Shown one piece after another: positions 9,228 through 18,287 of a DNA stretch of 64,000 nt. The DNA is from Paraburkholderia bannensis NBRC 103871. GTDB lineage: Bacteria > Pseudomonadota > Gammaproteobacteria > Burkholderiales > Burkholderiaceae. The first letter of the stretch is position 1. Every line of letters starts with the position of its first letter. Below the pieces are notes generated by a model that was given only the letters and a program-made list of their open reading frames with translations, had not been told where the DNA came from and did no database searches. A program made the translations under genes and the position numbers. Location: assembly GCF_000685015.1 (NCBI RefSeq), contig NZ_BAYA01000025.1:1-64000 (forward strand), read 5' to 3'.

Positions 9228-11105
9228 TCAGGAGATCACGGCGATATGGGCCTCGGGAAAGTCCAGGAACAACCGATCGACAAGAACGGCGCGGTGAGCA
9301 CGACACGCCGCCTGGTTGAGGTAGCCCTTGTCCGTGATTTCGCCGGCGTCGATCGAGGGTGGATCGGCGAGCAGCATGACGCGCCTGACGACGAGGCTCG
9401 CACCCGATTGTTCACACGAGCGCAGAAGTTCGGATAACTGTGCAATGACGATGGGATGCCGTACGAGCATCACGGCATCCAGCGCGTCGAGTTCGGGCGC
9501 AAGCGCGCGCAAGGCCGGGAGATTCGGCCACGCCAGCGCCGCGACATAGTCGCGGTCGTGGCCGCAGATCACGGCGTCGTTCAGCAGCGGACTGCATCGC
9601 TCCAGCAGCGCGAGCCGCAACTGGCCCACGCGCACCCAGGTGCCGCTGGCAAGCTTGAAGTCTTCGGCGATGCGCCCCGCGTAGAGCAGGCCGCGCAGCG
9701 GGTCGCGCGGGTCGGCGAGCCGCACGGCGTCGCCCAGGCGGAAGAAGCGTTCGGCGTCGAACGCGGCGGCGTCCAGTTCGGGCGCCTCGTGATAGCCGCT
9801 GAAGATCGAGCCGCCGCGCAGGCGCAGCTCGTAGCGCCCGTCTTCGCCCGCGAGCGGCACGAGCCGCGCTTCGATGCCGGGGCCCGGCAGGCCGACGTTG
9901 CCGGGCTCGCCGCCAGGCGACGCCAGGTGCGTGCCCATGCCATTCGTCTCCGTGGCGCCAAGCGAAGTGCGAAACGCGATGCGCTCGCCCACCGTGCGTT
10001 CGGCGACGCGCTGGATGCGCGCCCACACATCGTGCGAGAGGCCCGCTCCGCCGTAACCGAAGCTCACGAGCCGCGCAAACAGTTTCTGCGCGAGCGCATC
10101 GTCGCGCTCCAGCGCATCGGCGAGCATCGCGAACGCGGCGGGCGCACTGGCGAACATCGTCGGCGAGATCTCGCGCAGGTTGCGCAGCGTTCGCTCGAAA
10201 CGCCCTGGTTGCGGCGCACCATCGTCGAGGTAGTGGCTCGCGCCCGTCACCATCGCGCGCCCAAACCCGAGCAGGCCGCCCATCGTGTGATGCCACGGCA
10301 TCCAGTCGAGAAACACCGGCTGCGGATCGGCAAGCGGGCCGAACAGGAACGCCAGATAGGCAGTCACTTCGCGCAGGTTGGCGTGGCTCATGACGACGGC
10401 TTTCGGCACGCCGGTCGAGCCGGAAGTAAAGAGGATGCGCAGCGTGTCGGCGGGCTGGATGGCCGCGCGCGCGCCAGCGAGCGCGGCGATGCGCGCGGGC
10501 GTGAGCGCGGTCGCTGCGAGCGTCGACCAGGCGTAGCGGCTAGCGGTCGCGCCGTTGACGGCAATGACGGGCGCCGCGTCCGCGCCCAGCGCCGCAATCG
10601 CAGACGCATGCGCGGCACGATCCTGCACGAAGAGCGCGGCAGGACGCACGCAGGCATAAAGCTGCTTGAGCCGGGCGAAATCGCGGCCCGCCTGCGAACA
10701 GGCTGGCGAAACCGGCGCGGTGGGCACGCCCGCGTATTCGGCGGCGAGCAGCAGCAGCGCCTGCTCGATCGAGTTGCCCGACAGCAGCATGACCGGGCGT
10801 TGCGGGCCCAGGCCGAGATCGAGCAAGGCCGCCGCGATCGCCCTCACCTGCCGCCAGAGTTCGGCCCAGGTGATCGAGCGCCATGCGCCGCTGGCGTCGC
10901 GCTCGCTGAACGCGGTCGCTGTCCCGCGTTGCTGCGCCCAGCAAGCCGCGGAATCGACGAAGCCGCTTTGCGGCACGGCGGGCGCGGCCGGCGACGACAG
11001 GAGCAGGCTGCCATCGGGCAGCGTGCGCAGCGTCGTGGGCCATGCCGGGACACGCGCGCTGCGGTAACGCGGCGCACGCGGATACTCGAAGATGGACTGC
11101 TGCAT
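9228..11105 (-). CDS. Feruloyl-CoA synthase-like AMP-forming CoA ligase (copy 2)
   Basis: 625-residue paralogue of the ligase at 4376-6268, sharing most motifs: LFTSGSTGVPK, PVFLDWMPWHH, GRIAEDFKL, VICGHDRDY and PPSIDAGEI near the C terminus. It activates an acid to its CoA ester. It is transcribed in the same direction as the LAL regulator, and its stop lies only a few bases from the possible GTG start of that gene, so the two are probably one transcript. The two ligases differ in the residue after the A3 lysine (GVPKA here, GVPKG in copy 1) and in many binding-pocket positions, so different substrates are possible. Confidence 0.88.
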   Translation of the reverse strand: MQQSIFEYPRAPRYRSARVPAWPTTLRTLPDGSLLLSSPAAPAVPQSGFVDSAACWAQQRGTATAFSERDASGAWRSITWAELWRQVRAIAAALLDLGLGPQRPVMLLSGNSIEQALLLLAAEYAGVPTAPVSPACSQAGRDFARLKQLYACVRPAALFVQDRAAHASAIAALGADAAPVIAVNGATASRYAWSTLAATALTPARIAALAGARAAIQPADTLRILFTSGSTGVPKAVVMSHANLREVTAYLAFLFGPLADPQPVFLDWMPWHHTMGGLLGFGRAMVTGASHYLDDGAPQPGRFERTLRNLREISPTMFASAPAAFAMLADALERDDALAQKLFARLVSFGYGGAGLSHDVWARIQRVAERTVGERIAFRTSLGATETNGMGTHLASPGGEPGNVGLPGPGIEARLVPLAGEDGRYELRLRGGSIFSGYHEAPELDAAAFDAERFFRLGDAVRLADPRDPLRGLLYAGRIAEDFKLASGTWVRVGQLRLALLERCSPLLNDAVICGHDRDYVAALAWPNLPALRALAPELDALDAVMLVRHPIVIAQLSELLRSCEQSGASLVVRRVMLLADPPSIDAGEITDKGYLNQAACRAHRAVLVDRLFLDFPEAHIAVIS

Positions 11106-11239
11106 GCCTCGCTCCCCTGGATAGGCGCGCCGCCGACCGCCGATTCAGGACAATCGGGACAGTCGGGCGAAACGCATCGACCCAAGGGAGTGTGGAGACT
11201 GGCGCGCCGTTGCACACCTACTCGCAACGGGGGGCTGTT

Positions 11240-11260
11240 TGGGCGCCTTTTAGGCGCCCA
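11240..11260. repeat. Perfect 9-bp inverted repeat downstream of ribA
   Basis: TGGGCGCCT and AGGCGCCCA separated by TTT. It lies between the ribA stop and the start of ligase copy 2. It could stop ribA transcription, but no T run follows on the minus strand, so its role is uncertain. Confidence 0.45.
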
Positions 11261-11306
11261 CTGATTGACATGCACGCAAGACGGGCGCAAGCGCCCGCAT
11301 GACCGC

Positions 11307-11954
11307 TTACTCGTTTTCTTCGAAGTAGTGGCCGAACTTGACCTGCTTCGTGCGGATATAGCGCTCGTTTTCCTCGCGCATCGGGATCGCCAGCGCGACG
11401 CGTTCGATCACCGGAATGCCGTGCTTCGAAAGCGTGTCGAACTTCTTCGGATTGTTGCTCATCAGGCGCACCGAGCTGACCTTGAGCATGCGCAGGATCG
11501 CCGCCGCCGAATCGTATTCGCGCGCGTCGTCGGGCAGGCCGAGGTCGAGGTTCGCCTCGACGGTGTCGCGGCCCTGCTGCTGGAGCTGATACGCGCGGAT
11601 CTTGTTCGACAGGCCGATGCCGCGGCCTTCATGGCCACGCAGGTAGAGCAGCACGCCGCGCCCTTCGGCGGCGATGTAGCGCAGCGCGAGATCGAGCTGT
11701 TCGCCGCAGTCGCAGCGGTAGGAGCCGAACACGTCGCCGGTCAGGCATTCGGAGTGCAGGCGCGCCAGCACGGGCTCGCCGCTTCCCACATCGCCCATCA
11801 CGAGCGCGCAGTGTTCGGCGCCGCCGTCTTTCACGCGATAGACGTAGGACTCGAAGGTGCCGTAACGGGTCGGCAGCGTGGCGCTCGCGTCAAGCACGAC
11901 GCATTCGTTGGCGTTGTCGCCGTCAGCACAGGACGGCTCTTGAAGCGTAGGCAT
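11307..11954 (-). CDS. ribA: GTP cyclohydrolase II
   Basis: 215-residue first enzyme of riboflavin synthesis, converting GTP to 2,5-diamino-6-ribosylamino-4-pyrimidinone phosphate with release of formate. The three zinc cysteines are in SECLTGDVFGSYRCDCGE, and the catalytic region LRGHEGRGIGL follows. This is the stand-alone RibA form without an N-terminal RibB domain. An ATG at 11954 is used; an in-frame TTG four codons upstream is also possible. It is divergent from the CBS-domain gene. Confidence 0.95.
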   Translation of the reverse strand: MPTLQEPSCADGDNANECVVLDASATLPTRYGTFESYVYRVKDGGAEHCALVMGDVGSGEPVLARLHSECLTGDVFGSYRCDCGEQLDLALRYIAAEGRGVLLYLRGHEGRGIGLSNKIRAYQLQQQGRDTVEANLDLGLPDDAREYDSAAAILRMLKVSSVRLMSNNPKKFDTLSKHGIPVIERVALAIPMREENERYIRTKQVKFGHYFEENE

Positions 11955-12264
11955 GATCTGGAACAAATGACTGGCAAAAACCGGCGCGATGCCGGGTTGA
12001 AGTTAGGAATCGGAGTGTACCGCCATTTGGCCTGGGCCGCCCCGCGCACCTCTGGCAGCCTGCGCAAGCCAGGCAGCCCGGATCGGCATGAAGCATGCCC
12101 GCACAGCGCCGCGCGCGGGCCAACCCCGCGCTTACCCCGACGCCGCGCGCGCGGCCGTCCGCCTATACTGCAATGGCTTTCTTCCCCCGGCGGAAACGGC
12201 GCGCCCCGCGCCGGGCAATAACCGAACCGATCAAACGACAAGAAGGACGAACCGGAGTCGCCCT

Positions 12265-12708
12265 ATGACGAGCGTTGCACAGGTACTCAAATCCAAGCCG
12301 GAACAGGTTGTTCATACGATCGGCGCCAACGATTCCGTCTATGACGCCATCCGCCTGATGGCCGAAAAGCACATCGGCGCGCTGGTGGTGCTGGACGGCG
12401 AAGCCATCGTCGGCATCGTCACCGAGCGCGATTACGCGCGCAAGATCGTGCTGATGGATCGCTCCTCGAAGACGACCGCCGTGCGCGACATCATGACCCC
12501 GCATGTGCGTTTCGTGCAGCTCGACCAGACCACCTACGACTGTATGGCGCTGATGACCGAACGGCGCATGCGCCACCTGCCGGTCATGGAAGACGGCAAG
12601 CTCATCGGCATGGTGTCGATCGGCGACCTGGTGAAGGAAATCATCGCCGAACAGCAGTTCACGATCTCGCAGCTGGAGCATTACATCACCGGCGGCCCTG
12701 GCACCTGA
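12265..12708 (+). CDS. Tandem CBS-domain protein
   Basis: 147-residue protein made almost entirely of two CBS domains (about residues 8-62 and 73-132), a stand-alone Bateman module. Such modules bind adenosine nucleotides such as AMP, ATP or NAD(H) and act as energy sensors or regulators of partner enzymes. No catalytic domain is attached. The frame is open further upstream, but the ATG at 12265 begins the conserved MTSVAQVLKSK start. Divergent from ribA and convergent with the DUF4148 gene. The specific partner cannot be told from context. Confidence 0.9.
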   Translation: MTSVAQVLKSKPEQVVHTIGANDSVYDAIRLMAEKHIGALVVLDGEAIVGIVTERDYARKIVLMDRSSKTTAVRDIMTPHVRFVQLDQTTYDCMALMTERRMRHLPVMEDGKLIGMVSIGDLVKEIIAEQQFTISQLEHYITGGPGT

Positions 12709-12767
12709 GGACGCAACTGCACCCGCTCGCATGTTCAAGCACACAGGCTTCGCTTAGGCCAGCCACG

Positions 12768-12797
12768 AAAAAAGCCCAATCCGGGGGCGGGTTGGGC
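12768..12797 (-). terminator. Rho-independent terminator (minus strand)
   Basis: Read on the minus strand, a 9-bp GC-rich stem (GCCCAA and its complement, extended through one G-U pair) is followed by six T. It lies about 200 bp past the DUF4148 stop and just after the convergent CBS gene. Confidence 0.8.
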
Positions 12798-12995
12798 GAA
12801 GCCACCATACGGCGGCGGAGGTTCCACGCATGAAAAATCACGCGAAGGTGCGAGTCGGGGCGTGACAGTCGAATACTGGCGATATCGGACGCGGCCTGCT
12901 TCAAGCAGGCCGCGTGCTTTGGCACGCCGCGACGATGGGATCAGCTAAAGCGCAATGGCTGGCCTGGTCGGCTCGATTGGCTCAGTTGCCGAAAC

Positions 12996-13346
12996 TCAGT
13001 TGCCAAAATAAACCCGTTGCGACGGCGCAATCTGTGCAGGCTGGGCGCCCGACTGCGACGAGCCCATCGAAGCGCCGCCGTAGCTGGTGTCGGCGGTCGG
13101 CTGGGTCTGGGCAACGGCCTGTTGCTGCGCAACGCGCGCTTCGGCTGCCTGGATGTCACGCGGATAGGTTGCGTCGTCGGCGATCGCGGGGTTGTAGCCC
13201 GCCTGTTCGATCTGGACGAGTTCGGCGCGCACTTCGGCGCGGGTCTTGGGAGCGTTGTTCTGGTCGACCGACTGCGCAAACGACAGTGCCGGTGCGGCCA
13301 CGAGCGCCGCGACGAACGCGGCCTGAATCAGGGTACGGGTCTTCAT
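12996..13346 (-). CDS. DUF4148 family secreted protein
   Basis: 116-residue exported protein. A signal peptide (MKTRTLIQAAFVAALVAAPALSFA) is followed by the DUF4148 signature, TRAEVRAELVQIEQAGYNP, and a Gln/Ala/Ser-rich tail. The start at 13346 is supported by GGAGG 9 bp before the ATG; the longer frame lacks this. DUF4148 proteins are common, often multi-copy, periplasmic proteins of Burkholderiaceae with no proven function. It has its own promoter region (13347-13549), which contains a short AT-rich palindrome. Confidence 0.88.
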   Translation of the reverse strand: MKTRTLIQAAFVAALVAAPALSFAQSVDQNNAPKTRAEVRAELVQIEQAGYNPAIADDATYPRDIQAAEARVAQQQAVAQTQPTADTSYGGASMGSSQSGAQPAQIAPSQRVYFGN

Positions 13347-13455
13347 GATATTTACCTCCATCGCTTGTTGTGCCGGGCCTCGGTGCTGCATCGATCGCTG
13401 CGTTGATCGTCATGCGTCGGGCCAGTGCTTAGAAGTCTATGAAGACAGGCGACCA

Positions 13456-13475
13456 GGGGAAATACTTATTTCTCC
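13456..13475. repeat. AT-rich inverted repeat between the DUF4148 gene and the mpg gene
   Basis: GGGGAAATA and TATTTCTCC around a central CT, with one mismatch pair. It lies about 110 bp upstream of the DUF4148 start in an AT-richer intergenic stretch and could be an operator. Function unproven. Confidence 0.35.
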
Positions 13476-13549
13476 AAAATACAGTTCCGCTATGAGCAAC
13501 AATGCGGCGTCCGCAAGGATCGCCGTAAAAATCCGATCCAACCCGTTTT

Positions 13550-14224
13550 TCAGGCGATTGAAAGCAGCTTGCGCGGGCCGCTGACGTAAGGATTGCCAAT
13601 CTCGTAGAAGCGCAGTGGTCGGTCTTGCTCCCGCGACAAACCAATCCGCGTGGTGACGCCCACTCCCTGTTGCGGCGGCGCGGCGGCGTCCAGGCGACCG
13701 ATCCACAGTTCCTCTCCCGCGCAAAGATCCACGCCATCGAATCGCGCGCCAACCCCAAACGCCTGCGTGAGCTTGCCCGGCCCGCGCGTCAGGTCGCGCA
13801 GCGGCGCGCCCGGCCTGCGCGACGCCATCGCGTCCAGGCCTTCGAGCGGCTCGACGGCACGAAACAGCACGCCCGCGCCCACGCCTTCCGCTTCGCTCGA
13901 CATATTGAGCATGTACGACACGCCGTAGGTGAGCCGCACGTACGCATGCCCACGCGAGAGAAACAGCGACGCATTCCACCCGCGCGGCCCGATGAAGGCG
14001 TGCCCGGTGGAGTCGCCGGGCGGATACCCCTCGATCTCGACGAGACGGCCCACCAGCCGTCCCTCGGGCAGATCGTGGACGAGATACTTGCCGACCATGA
14101 AGCGCGCGAGTGCGACGGTCTCCACGGGCAGATCGGCACGGCACAGCGGCACGATCGGCAATGGCGACGATGACGAATGCGCGGCGGACGCCTGAACCGC
14201 GACAGCGCCCGCCGCCCGCTTCAT
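13550..14224 (-). CDS. mpg: DNA-3-methyladenine glycosylase (AAG/MPG family)
   Basis: 224-residue base-excision repair glycosylase that removes alkylated purines such as 3-methyladenine and hypoxanthine. Family motifs are visible: LVGRLVEIEGYPPGDSTGHA holds the catalytic Glu region, NASLFLSRGHAYVRLTYG the substrate pocket, and LTRGPGKLTQAFGV the C-terminal signature. The ATG overlaps the stop of the upstream tri-haem cytochrome gene (ATGA, 14221-14224), so translation is probably coupled to the molybdenum hydroxylase operon. That is an odd place for a repair gene. Confidence 0.93.
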   Translation of the reverse strand: MKRAAGAVAVQASAAHSSSSPLPIVPLCRADLPVETVALARFMVGKYLVHDLPEGRLVGRLVEIEGYPPGDSTGHAFIGPRGWNASLFLSRGHAYVRLTYGVSYMLNMSSEAEGVGAGVLFRAVEPLEGLDAMASRRPGAPLRDLTRGPGKLTQAFGVGARFDGVDLCAGEELWIGRLDAAAPPQQGVGVTTRIGLSREQDRPLRFYEIGNPYVSGPRKLLSIA

Positions 14225-15573
14225 TGCGCCGCCTGCGACTCGGGTTGCGTCGCTGCGCGCAACTTCGCAACATCGCCCGCGCCGACCGCGCCCGCCTTGT
14301 TGTTCCAGCCGCCGCGAATGAAGCTCAGCACATCGGCGATCTGCTGGTCGTTGAGCTGATCCCGATACGGCGGCATGGGGTACGGCGCGGGCATGCCCTG
14401 GATCACGAGGTCGCCGGTGCCGTTGAGCGTCACGTTGATGAGCGACGCGGGCTCCTTTTCCAGCACGTTCGGATTGCCCGCGAGCGGCGCGAACATCGGC
14501 GCCAGGCCGCGTCCGTCGACGCCGTGACAGTGCATGCAAAACGCCGTGTAGACGCGCGCCCCCGCATCGTTCGCGGGCCGCGCGAGCGATACCTTCGTTG
14601 CCTGTGCATCGTAGGCATAGGCCGGCCCGCCATCGCCGCCCGCCGGCGGCAGCGACTTGAGATAGCCCGCTATCGCGCTGACATCGGCGTCGCTCATCGC
14701 CTGGGTGCTGTTGTTGATCACGCTCGTCATCGCGCCGAACGCCGACGCGTGCTGGTTCGCCCCGGTCTTGAGGAACTGCGCGAGGTCGGCCTGGCTCCAG
14801 CGTCCCAGGCCGGTGTTGTGCTCGCCGGTCAGGTTCGAGGCGAACCAGTTGTCGAGCAGCGCGCCGCTCAGGTACTCGGTGCCGCTTTCATCGAGCGCCT
14901 GCTCGTTGAAGCCGATGCCGCGCGGCGTATGGCACGAGCCGCAGTGCCCCAGCCCCTGCACGAGATACGCGCCGCGATTCCAGGCCGCATCCTTGCCCGG
15001 CTTGTCCTGATAGACGCCCTTCTTGAGGAACACGAGGTTCCACAGCTTGAGCGGCCAGCGCATGTTCATCGGCCACTTGATGTCGCTCTCGCGATTGGGC
15101 TCCTTGACCGACTGCACGCCATGCATGAAGTACGCGTAGAGCGCGGCCACGTCGTCGTCGCGCACTTTCGCGTAGGACGGGTACGGCATGGCCGGGTAAA
15201 GGTTGTGGCCGTCCTTCGCCACGCCCTCGCGCAGCGCGCGCGCGAAATCGTCGAGCGTATAACCGCCAATGCCCGTGTCCGGATCGGGCGTGATGTTGGT
15301 CGTGTAGATGTGACCCATCGGCGTGGCCATCGACAGGCCGCCCGCGAACGGCTTGCCGTGGGGCGCGGTGTGGCAGGCCGCGCAGTCGCCCGCCTGCGCC
15401 AGGTACGCGCCGCGCTGGATCGTGGCGGCATCGGCGCTGGCTGGCGCGCTGGCGGTCGCATCCGCCGCGAACGCATAGGCGGGCGCAAAGGCCACCACGA
15501 TTGCGGTCGTCGCGGCGGCCAGGCAGTTAGTAGCAAATCCTCGCGCGATGGAGGATGCGTTGAATGGCTTCAT
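14221..15573 (-). CDS. Tri-haem cytochrome c subunit of a molybdenum hydroxylase/aldehyde dehydrogenase
   Basis: 450-residue exported c-type cytochrome with an N-terminal signal (ending near AYAFA) and three CxxCH haem sites: CAACH, CGSCH and CMHCH. It follows the Mo-subunit gene by 11 bp. In acetic acid bacteria and others, a tri-haem cytochrome of this kind takes electrons from a periplasmic [2Fe-2S]/molybdopterin dehydrogenase and passes them to quinone or terminal oxidases. The same role is inferred here. Confidence 0.92.
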   Translation of the reverse strand: MKPFNASSIARGFATNCLAAATTAIVVAFAPAYAFAADATASAPASADAATIQRGAYLAQAGDCAACHTAPHGKPFAGGLSMATPMGHIYTTNITPDPDTGIGGYTLDDFARALREGVAKDGHNLYPAMPYPSYAKVRDDDVAALYAYFMHGVQSVKEPNRESDIKWPMNMRWPLKLWNLVFLKKGVYQDKPGKDAAWNRGAYLVQGLGHCGSCHTPRGIGFNEQALDESGTEYLSGALLDNWFASNLTGEHNTGLGRWSQADLAQFLKTGANQHASAFGAMTSVINNSTQAMSDADVSAIAGYLKSLPPAGGDGGPAYAYDAQATKVSLARPANDAGARVYTAFCMHCHGVDGRGLAPMFAPLAGNPNVLEKEPASLINVTLNGTGDLVIQGMPAPYPMPPYRDQLNDQQIADVLSFIRGGWNNKAGAVGAGDVAKLRAATQPESQAAQ

Positions 15574-15584
15574 CGTCGTCCTCC

Positions 15585-17828
15585 TTAAGCCGATTTCGTG
15601 TTCATGAGCTGGCGGCCCACGGGCAGGTGCCGCAGACGCTGGCCCGTGGCCGCGTAGATCGCATTGGTCACCGCGGGCGCAAGCGCCGCCGTGCCCGGCT
15701 CGCCGATCCCGCCTGGCGCTTCGGCGCTCGGCACGATGTGTACTTCGATCACCGGCGCTTCGTCGATGCGCAAGATGCGGTAGTCGGTGAAATTGCGCTG
15801 CTGCACGCGCCCGCGCTCAATCGTGATCTCGCTATAGAGCGCCGCCGAAATGCCGAACACAATGCCACCCTGCACCTGCGCCTCGATGGTGGTCGGGTTC
15901 ACGACCATGCCGCAATCGACGGCCGCGACCACGCGGTTCACGCGCACTTCGCCGTCGGTCACGCTCACGTCGGCGACCATCGCGAAGAAGCTGCCGAACG
16001 CGTGCATCACGGACACGCCGCGCCCCTGCCCCTTCGGCATGGGCGGCCCCCAGTTGGCGGCGCGCGTGGCGACGTCGAGCACGCCCAGCGCGCGCGGCGA
16101 CTTGCCGAGCAGGTTGCGCCGGTACTGCACCGGATCGGTCTTCGCGGCCACGGCGCATTCGTCGATGAAGCTCTCCACCACGAAGGTGCCGCGCGTCGGC
16201 CCGACGCCGCGCCAGAACGCCGTGGGCACCGTATGCGGCTCCTGGCGCACGTATTCGACCAGCTGGTTGGGCAGGTCGTAGGGCAGATCGGCGGCCACTT
16301 CGACGGCGTCCGGGTCGATGCCGTTCTTGAACGCGGGCGGAGCGAAGCGCGCGATCACGGACGAGCCGACGATGCGGTGCTGCCACGCCACCGGCTTGCC
16401 GTTGGCGTCCAGTCCGGCCGAAATCCTGTCGTAGTAGAACGGCCGGTACATGTCGTGCTGGATGTCTTCTTCGCGCGTCCAGAACACCTTGACCGGCGTG
16501 CTCACCTGCTTGCCGACCTTGAGCGCCTGCGTGATCGCATCGACCTCCAGGCGCCGCCCGAAGCCGCCGCCCAGCAAGTGGTTGTGCAGCACGATCTGTT
16601 CGGGCTTGAGGCCGGTGACGGCCACGCCTGCATCGACGGCGCGCGTGGGCACCTGGGTGCCGACCCAGATCTCGCAGGCGTCGGCGCGCACGTGCACGGT
16701 GCAGTTGATCGGCTCCATCGTCGCGTGCGCAAGGAAGGGCTGCTGGTAGACCGCATCGACGCGCGTTTTCGCGCCGCCGAACGCCTGCTGCACGTCGCCG
16801 TCCTTGCGCGCGACCGCGCCGGGCTGCTGCTGCGCCGCATTGGCGAGGTCGCCGACGATCTGCTTCATCGACAGGTTTGCCGCCGCGCCTTCGTTCCACT
16901 CGATCACGAGCGCCGCCGCGCCGCGCTTCGCGGCCCACGTGTGCGCGCCGATCACGGCCACGCCGTTGTCGATCCTGACGACCTGCGTGACGCCGGGCAC
17001 CTGCTTCGCGTGGGTGTCGTCCACGCGCGCGAGCGTGCCGCCGAACACCGGACAGTTGACGATGGCCGCGTAGACCATGCCGGGCAGGCGCACGTCGAGC
17101 CCGAACAGCGCCGAGCCATCGACTTTTTCCGGCGAATCGAGCCGCCGCGTCGGCTTGCCGATGATGGTGAAATCCTTCGGATTCTTGAGCGTCACGTTTT
17201 GCGGCGCGGGCAGTTTGGCCGCCGCGTCGACCAGCTGGCCATAGGACGCGCGCCGCCCGCTCGCGTCGTGCAGCACTTCGCCGTTCTTCGCGTGACACGC
17301 GGCGGGATCGACCTGCCATTGCTGCGCCGCCGCCGCGATGAGCACCACGCGCGCCGTCGCGCCCGCGCGGCGCATCGGCTCCCATGCATAGCGGATCGAA
17401 GTCGAGCCGCCCGTCAACTGGCCGCCGAGCAGCGGGTCGGAGAAAAGCTTCGCATCGGGCGGCGCGTGATCCAGCGTCACGCTGTCGAGCGGCACTTCGA
17501 GCTCTTCCGCTATCAGCATCGGAATCGATGTGTACACGCCCTGCCCCATCTCCACCTTGGGGATGATGAGCGTGACCTTGCCGGTGCGGTCGATCTGCAC
17601 GAAGGCGTTCGGCTCGAACACGCCGTCCTGCGGCGCTTCGTTGCCGTCGCCGCCCACAACCGATTTACGCGCCGCGCTGTCGCCCTGCGCACCCGCATCG
17701 AAACTGAAACCGAGCAGCAGGCCGCCGCCCGCCGCCGCGCCCAGCTTCAGGAAGCCGCGCCGCGACATCCCCGCAACGGACGCCGCGCGTGTTGCACCGT
17801 TCTGCGCATCGAGAAGACCTTGTGACAT
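15585..17828 (-). CDS. Molybdopterin-binding subunit, xanthine dehydrogenase family (IorB/AldH-like)
   Basis: 747-residue catalytic subunit. It starts with a twin-arginine signal (SRRGFLKLGAAAGGGLLLG, near residues 22-40), so the folded enzyme is exported. MCD-binding regions of the isoquinoline 1-oxidoreductase/aldehyde dehydrogenase group are visible (IPKVEMGQGVYT, LLGGGFGRR, GEPGTAALAPAV with the C-terminal Glu). GGAGG lies before the ATG inside the end of the Fe-S gene. The likely reaction is oxidation of an aldehyde or hydroxylation of an N-heteroaromatic; the substrate cannot be told. Confidence 0.92.
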   Translation of the reverse strand: MSQGLLDAQNGATRAASVAGMSRRGFLKLGAAAGGGLLLGFSFDAGAQGDSAARKSVVGGDGNEAPQDGVFEPNAFVQIDRTGKVTLIIPKVEMGQGVYTSIPMLIAEELEVPLDSVTLDHAPPDAKLFSDPLLGGQLTGGSTSIRYAWEPMRRAGATARVVLIAAAAQQWQVDPAACHAKNGEVLHDASGRRASYGQLVDAAAKLPAPQNVTLKNPKDFTIIGKPTRRLDSPEKVDGSALFGLDVRLPGMVYAAIVNCPVFGGTLARVDDTHAKQVPGVTQVVRIDNGVAVIGAHTWAAKRGAAALVIEWNEGAAANLSMKQIVGDLANAAQQQPGAVARKDGDVQQAFGGAKTRVDAVYQQPFLAHATMEPINCTVHVRADACEIWVGTQVPTRAVDAGVAVTGLKPEQIVLHNHLLGGGFGRRLEVDAITQALKVGKQVSTPVKVFWTREEDIQHDMYRPFYYDRISAGLDANGKPVAWQHRIVGSSVIARFAPPAFKNGIDPDAVEVAADLPYDLPNQLVEYVRQEPHTVPTAFWRGVGPTRGTFVVESFIDECAVAAKTDPVQYRRNLLGKSPRALGVLDVATRAANWGPPMPKGQGRGVSVMHAFGSFFAMVADVSVTDGEVRVNRVVAAVDCGMVVNPTTIEAQVQGGIVFGISAALYSEITIERGRVQQRNFTDYRILRIDEAPVIEVHIVPSAEAPGGIGEPGTAALAPAVTNAIYAATGQRLRHLPVGRQLMNTKSA

Positions 17829-17831
17829 CGC

Positions 17832-18287
17832 TCAGGCCTCCTTCGCGGCTTGCTTGATAGCCGCGCGGATGCGGCTATAGGTGCCGCAGCGGCAGATGTT
17901 GCCGGTCATGGCGGCGTCGATATCCGCGTCGGTGGGGTTCGGGTTCTGCGCGATCAGCGCCGCCGCCGCCATCACCTGGCCCGACTGGCAGTAGCCGCAC
18001 TGCACCACGTCGATCTCGCGCCACGCCTTCTGCACTTTCTGCCCGGCGGGCGTCGCGCCCACGGCCTCGATGGTCGTGATCTTGCGGCCTTCGAGCGCCG
18101 CGACCGGCAGCACGCAGGAGCGCGTGGCCTCGCCGTCCAGATGCACGGTGCAGGCGCCGCATTGCGCAATGCCGCAGCCGAACTTGGTGCCCGTCAGCCC
18201 GATGATGTCGCGCAGCACCCAGAGCAAAGGCATGTCGGGGGGCGCGTCGATGGTGTGGGTCTCGCCATTGATGGTTAGCGTCGTCAT
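17832..18287 (-). CDS. [2Fe-2S] subunit of the molybdenum hydroxylase (IorA-like)
   Basis: 151-residue small subunit with two [2Fe-2S] clusters. The plant-ferredoxin-like cysteines are in GCGIAQCGACTVH, and the second cluster in CGYCQSGQVM and GNICRCGTY. It carries electrons from the Mo site towards the cytochrome c subunit. It is the first gene of the operon. It has no signal peptide and is presumably co-exported with the Tat-signal-bearing large subunit. GGAGAG precedes the ATG by 9 bp. Confidence 0.93.
   Translation of the reverse strand: MTTLTINGETHTIDAPPDMPLLWVLRDIIGLTGTKFGCGIAQCGACTVHLDGEATRSCVLPVAALEGRKITTIEAVGATPAGQKVQKAWREIDVVQCGYCQSGQVMAAAALIAQNPNPTDADIDAAMTGNICRCGTYSRIRAAIKQAAKEA

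Noticed and set aside
15564..17825. 753-codon plus-strand open frame
   Set aside because: Mirror of the molybdenum subunit gene; the minus-strand product has a Tat signal and complete family motifs.
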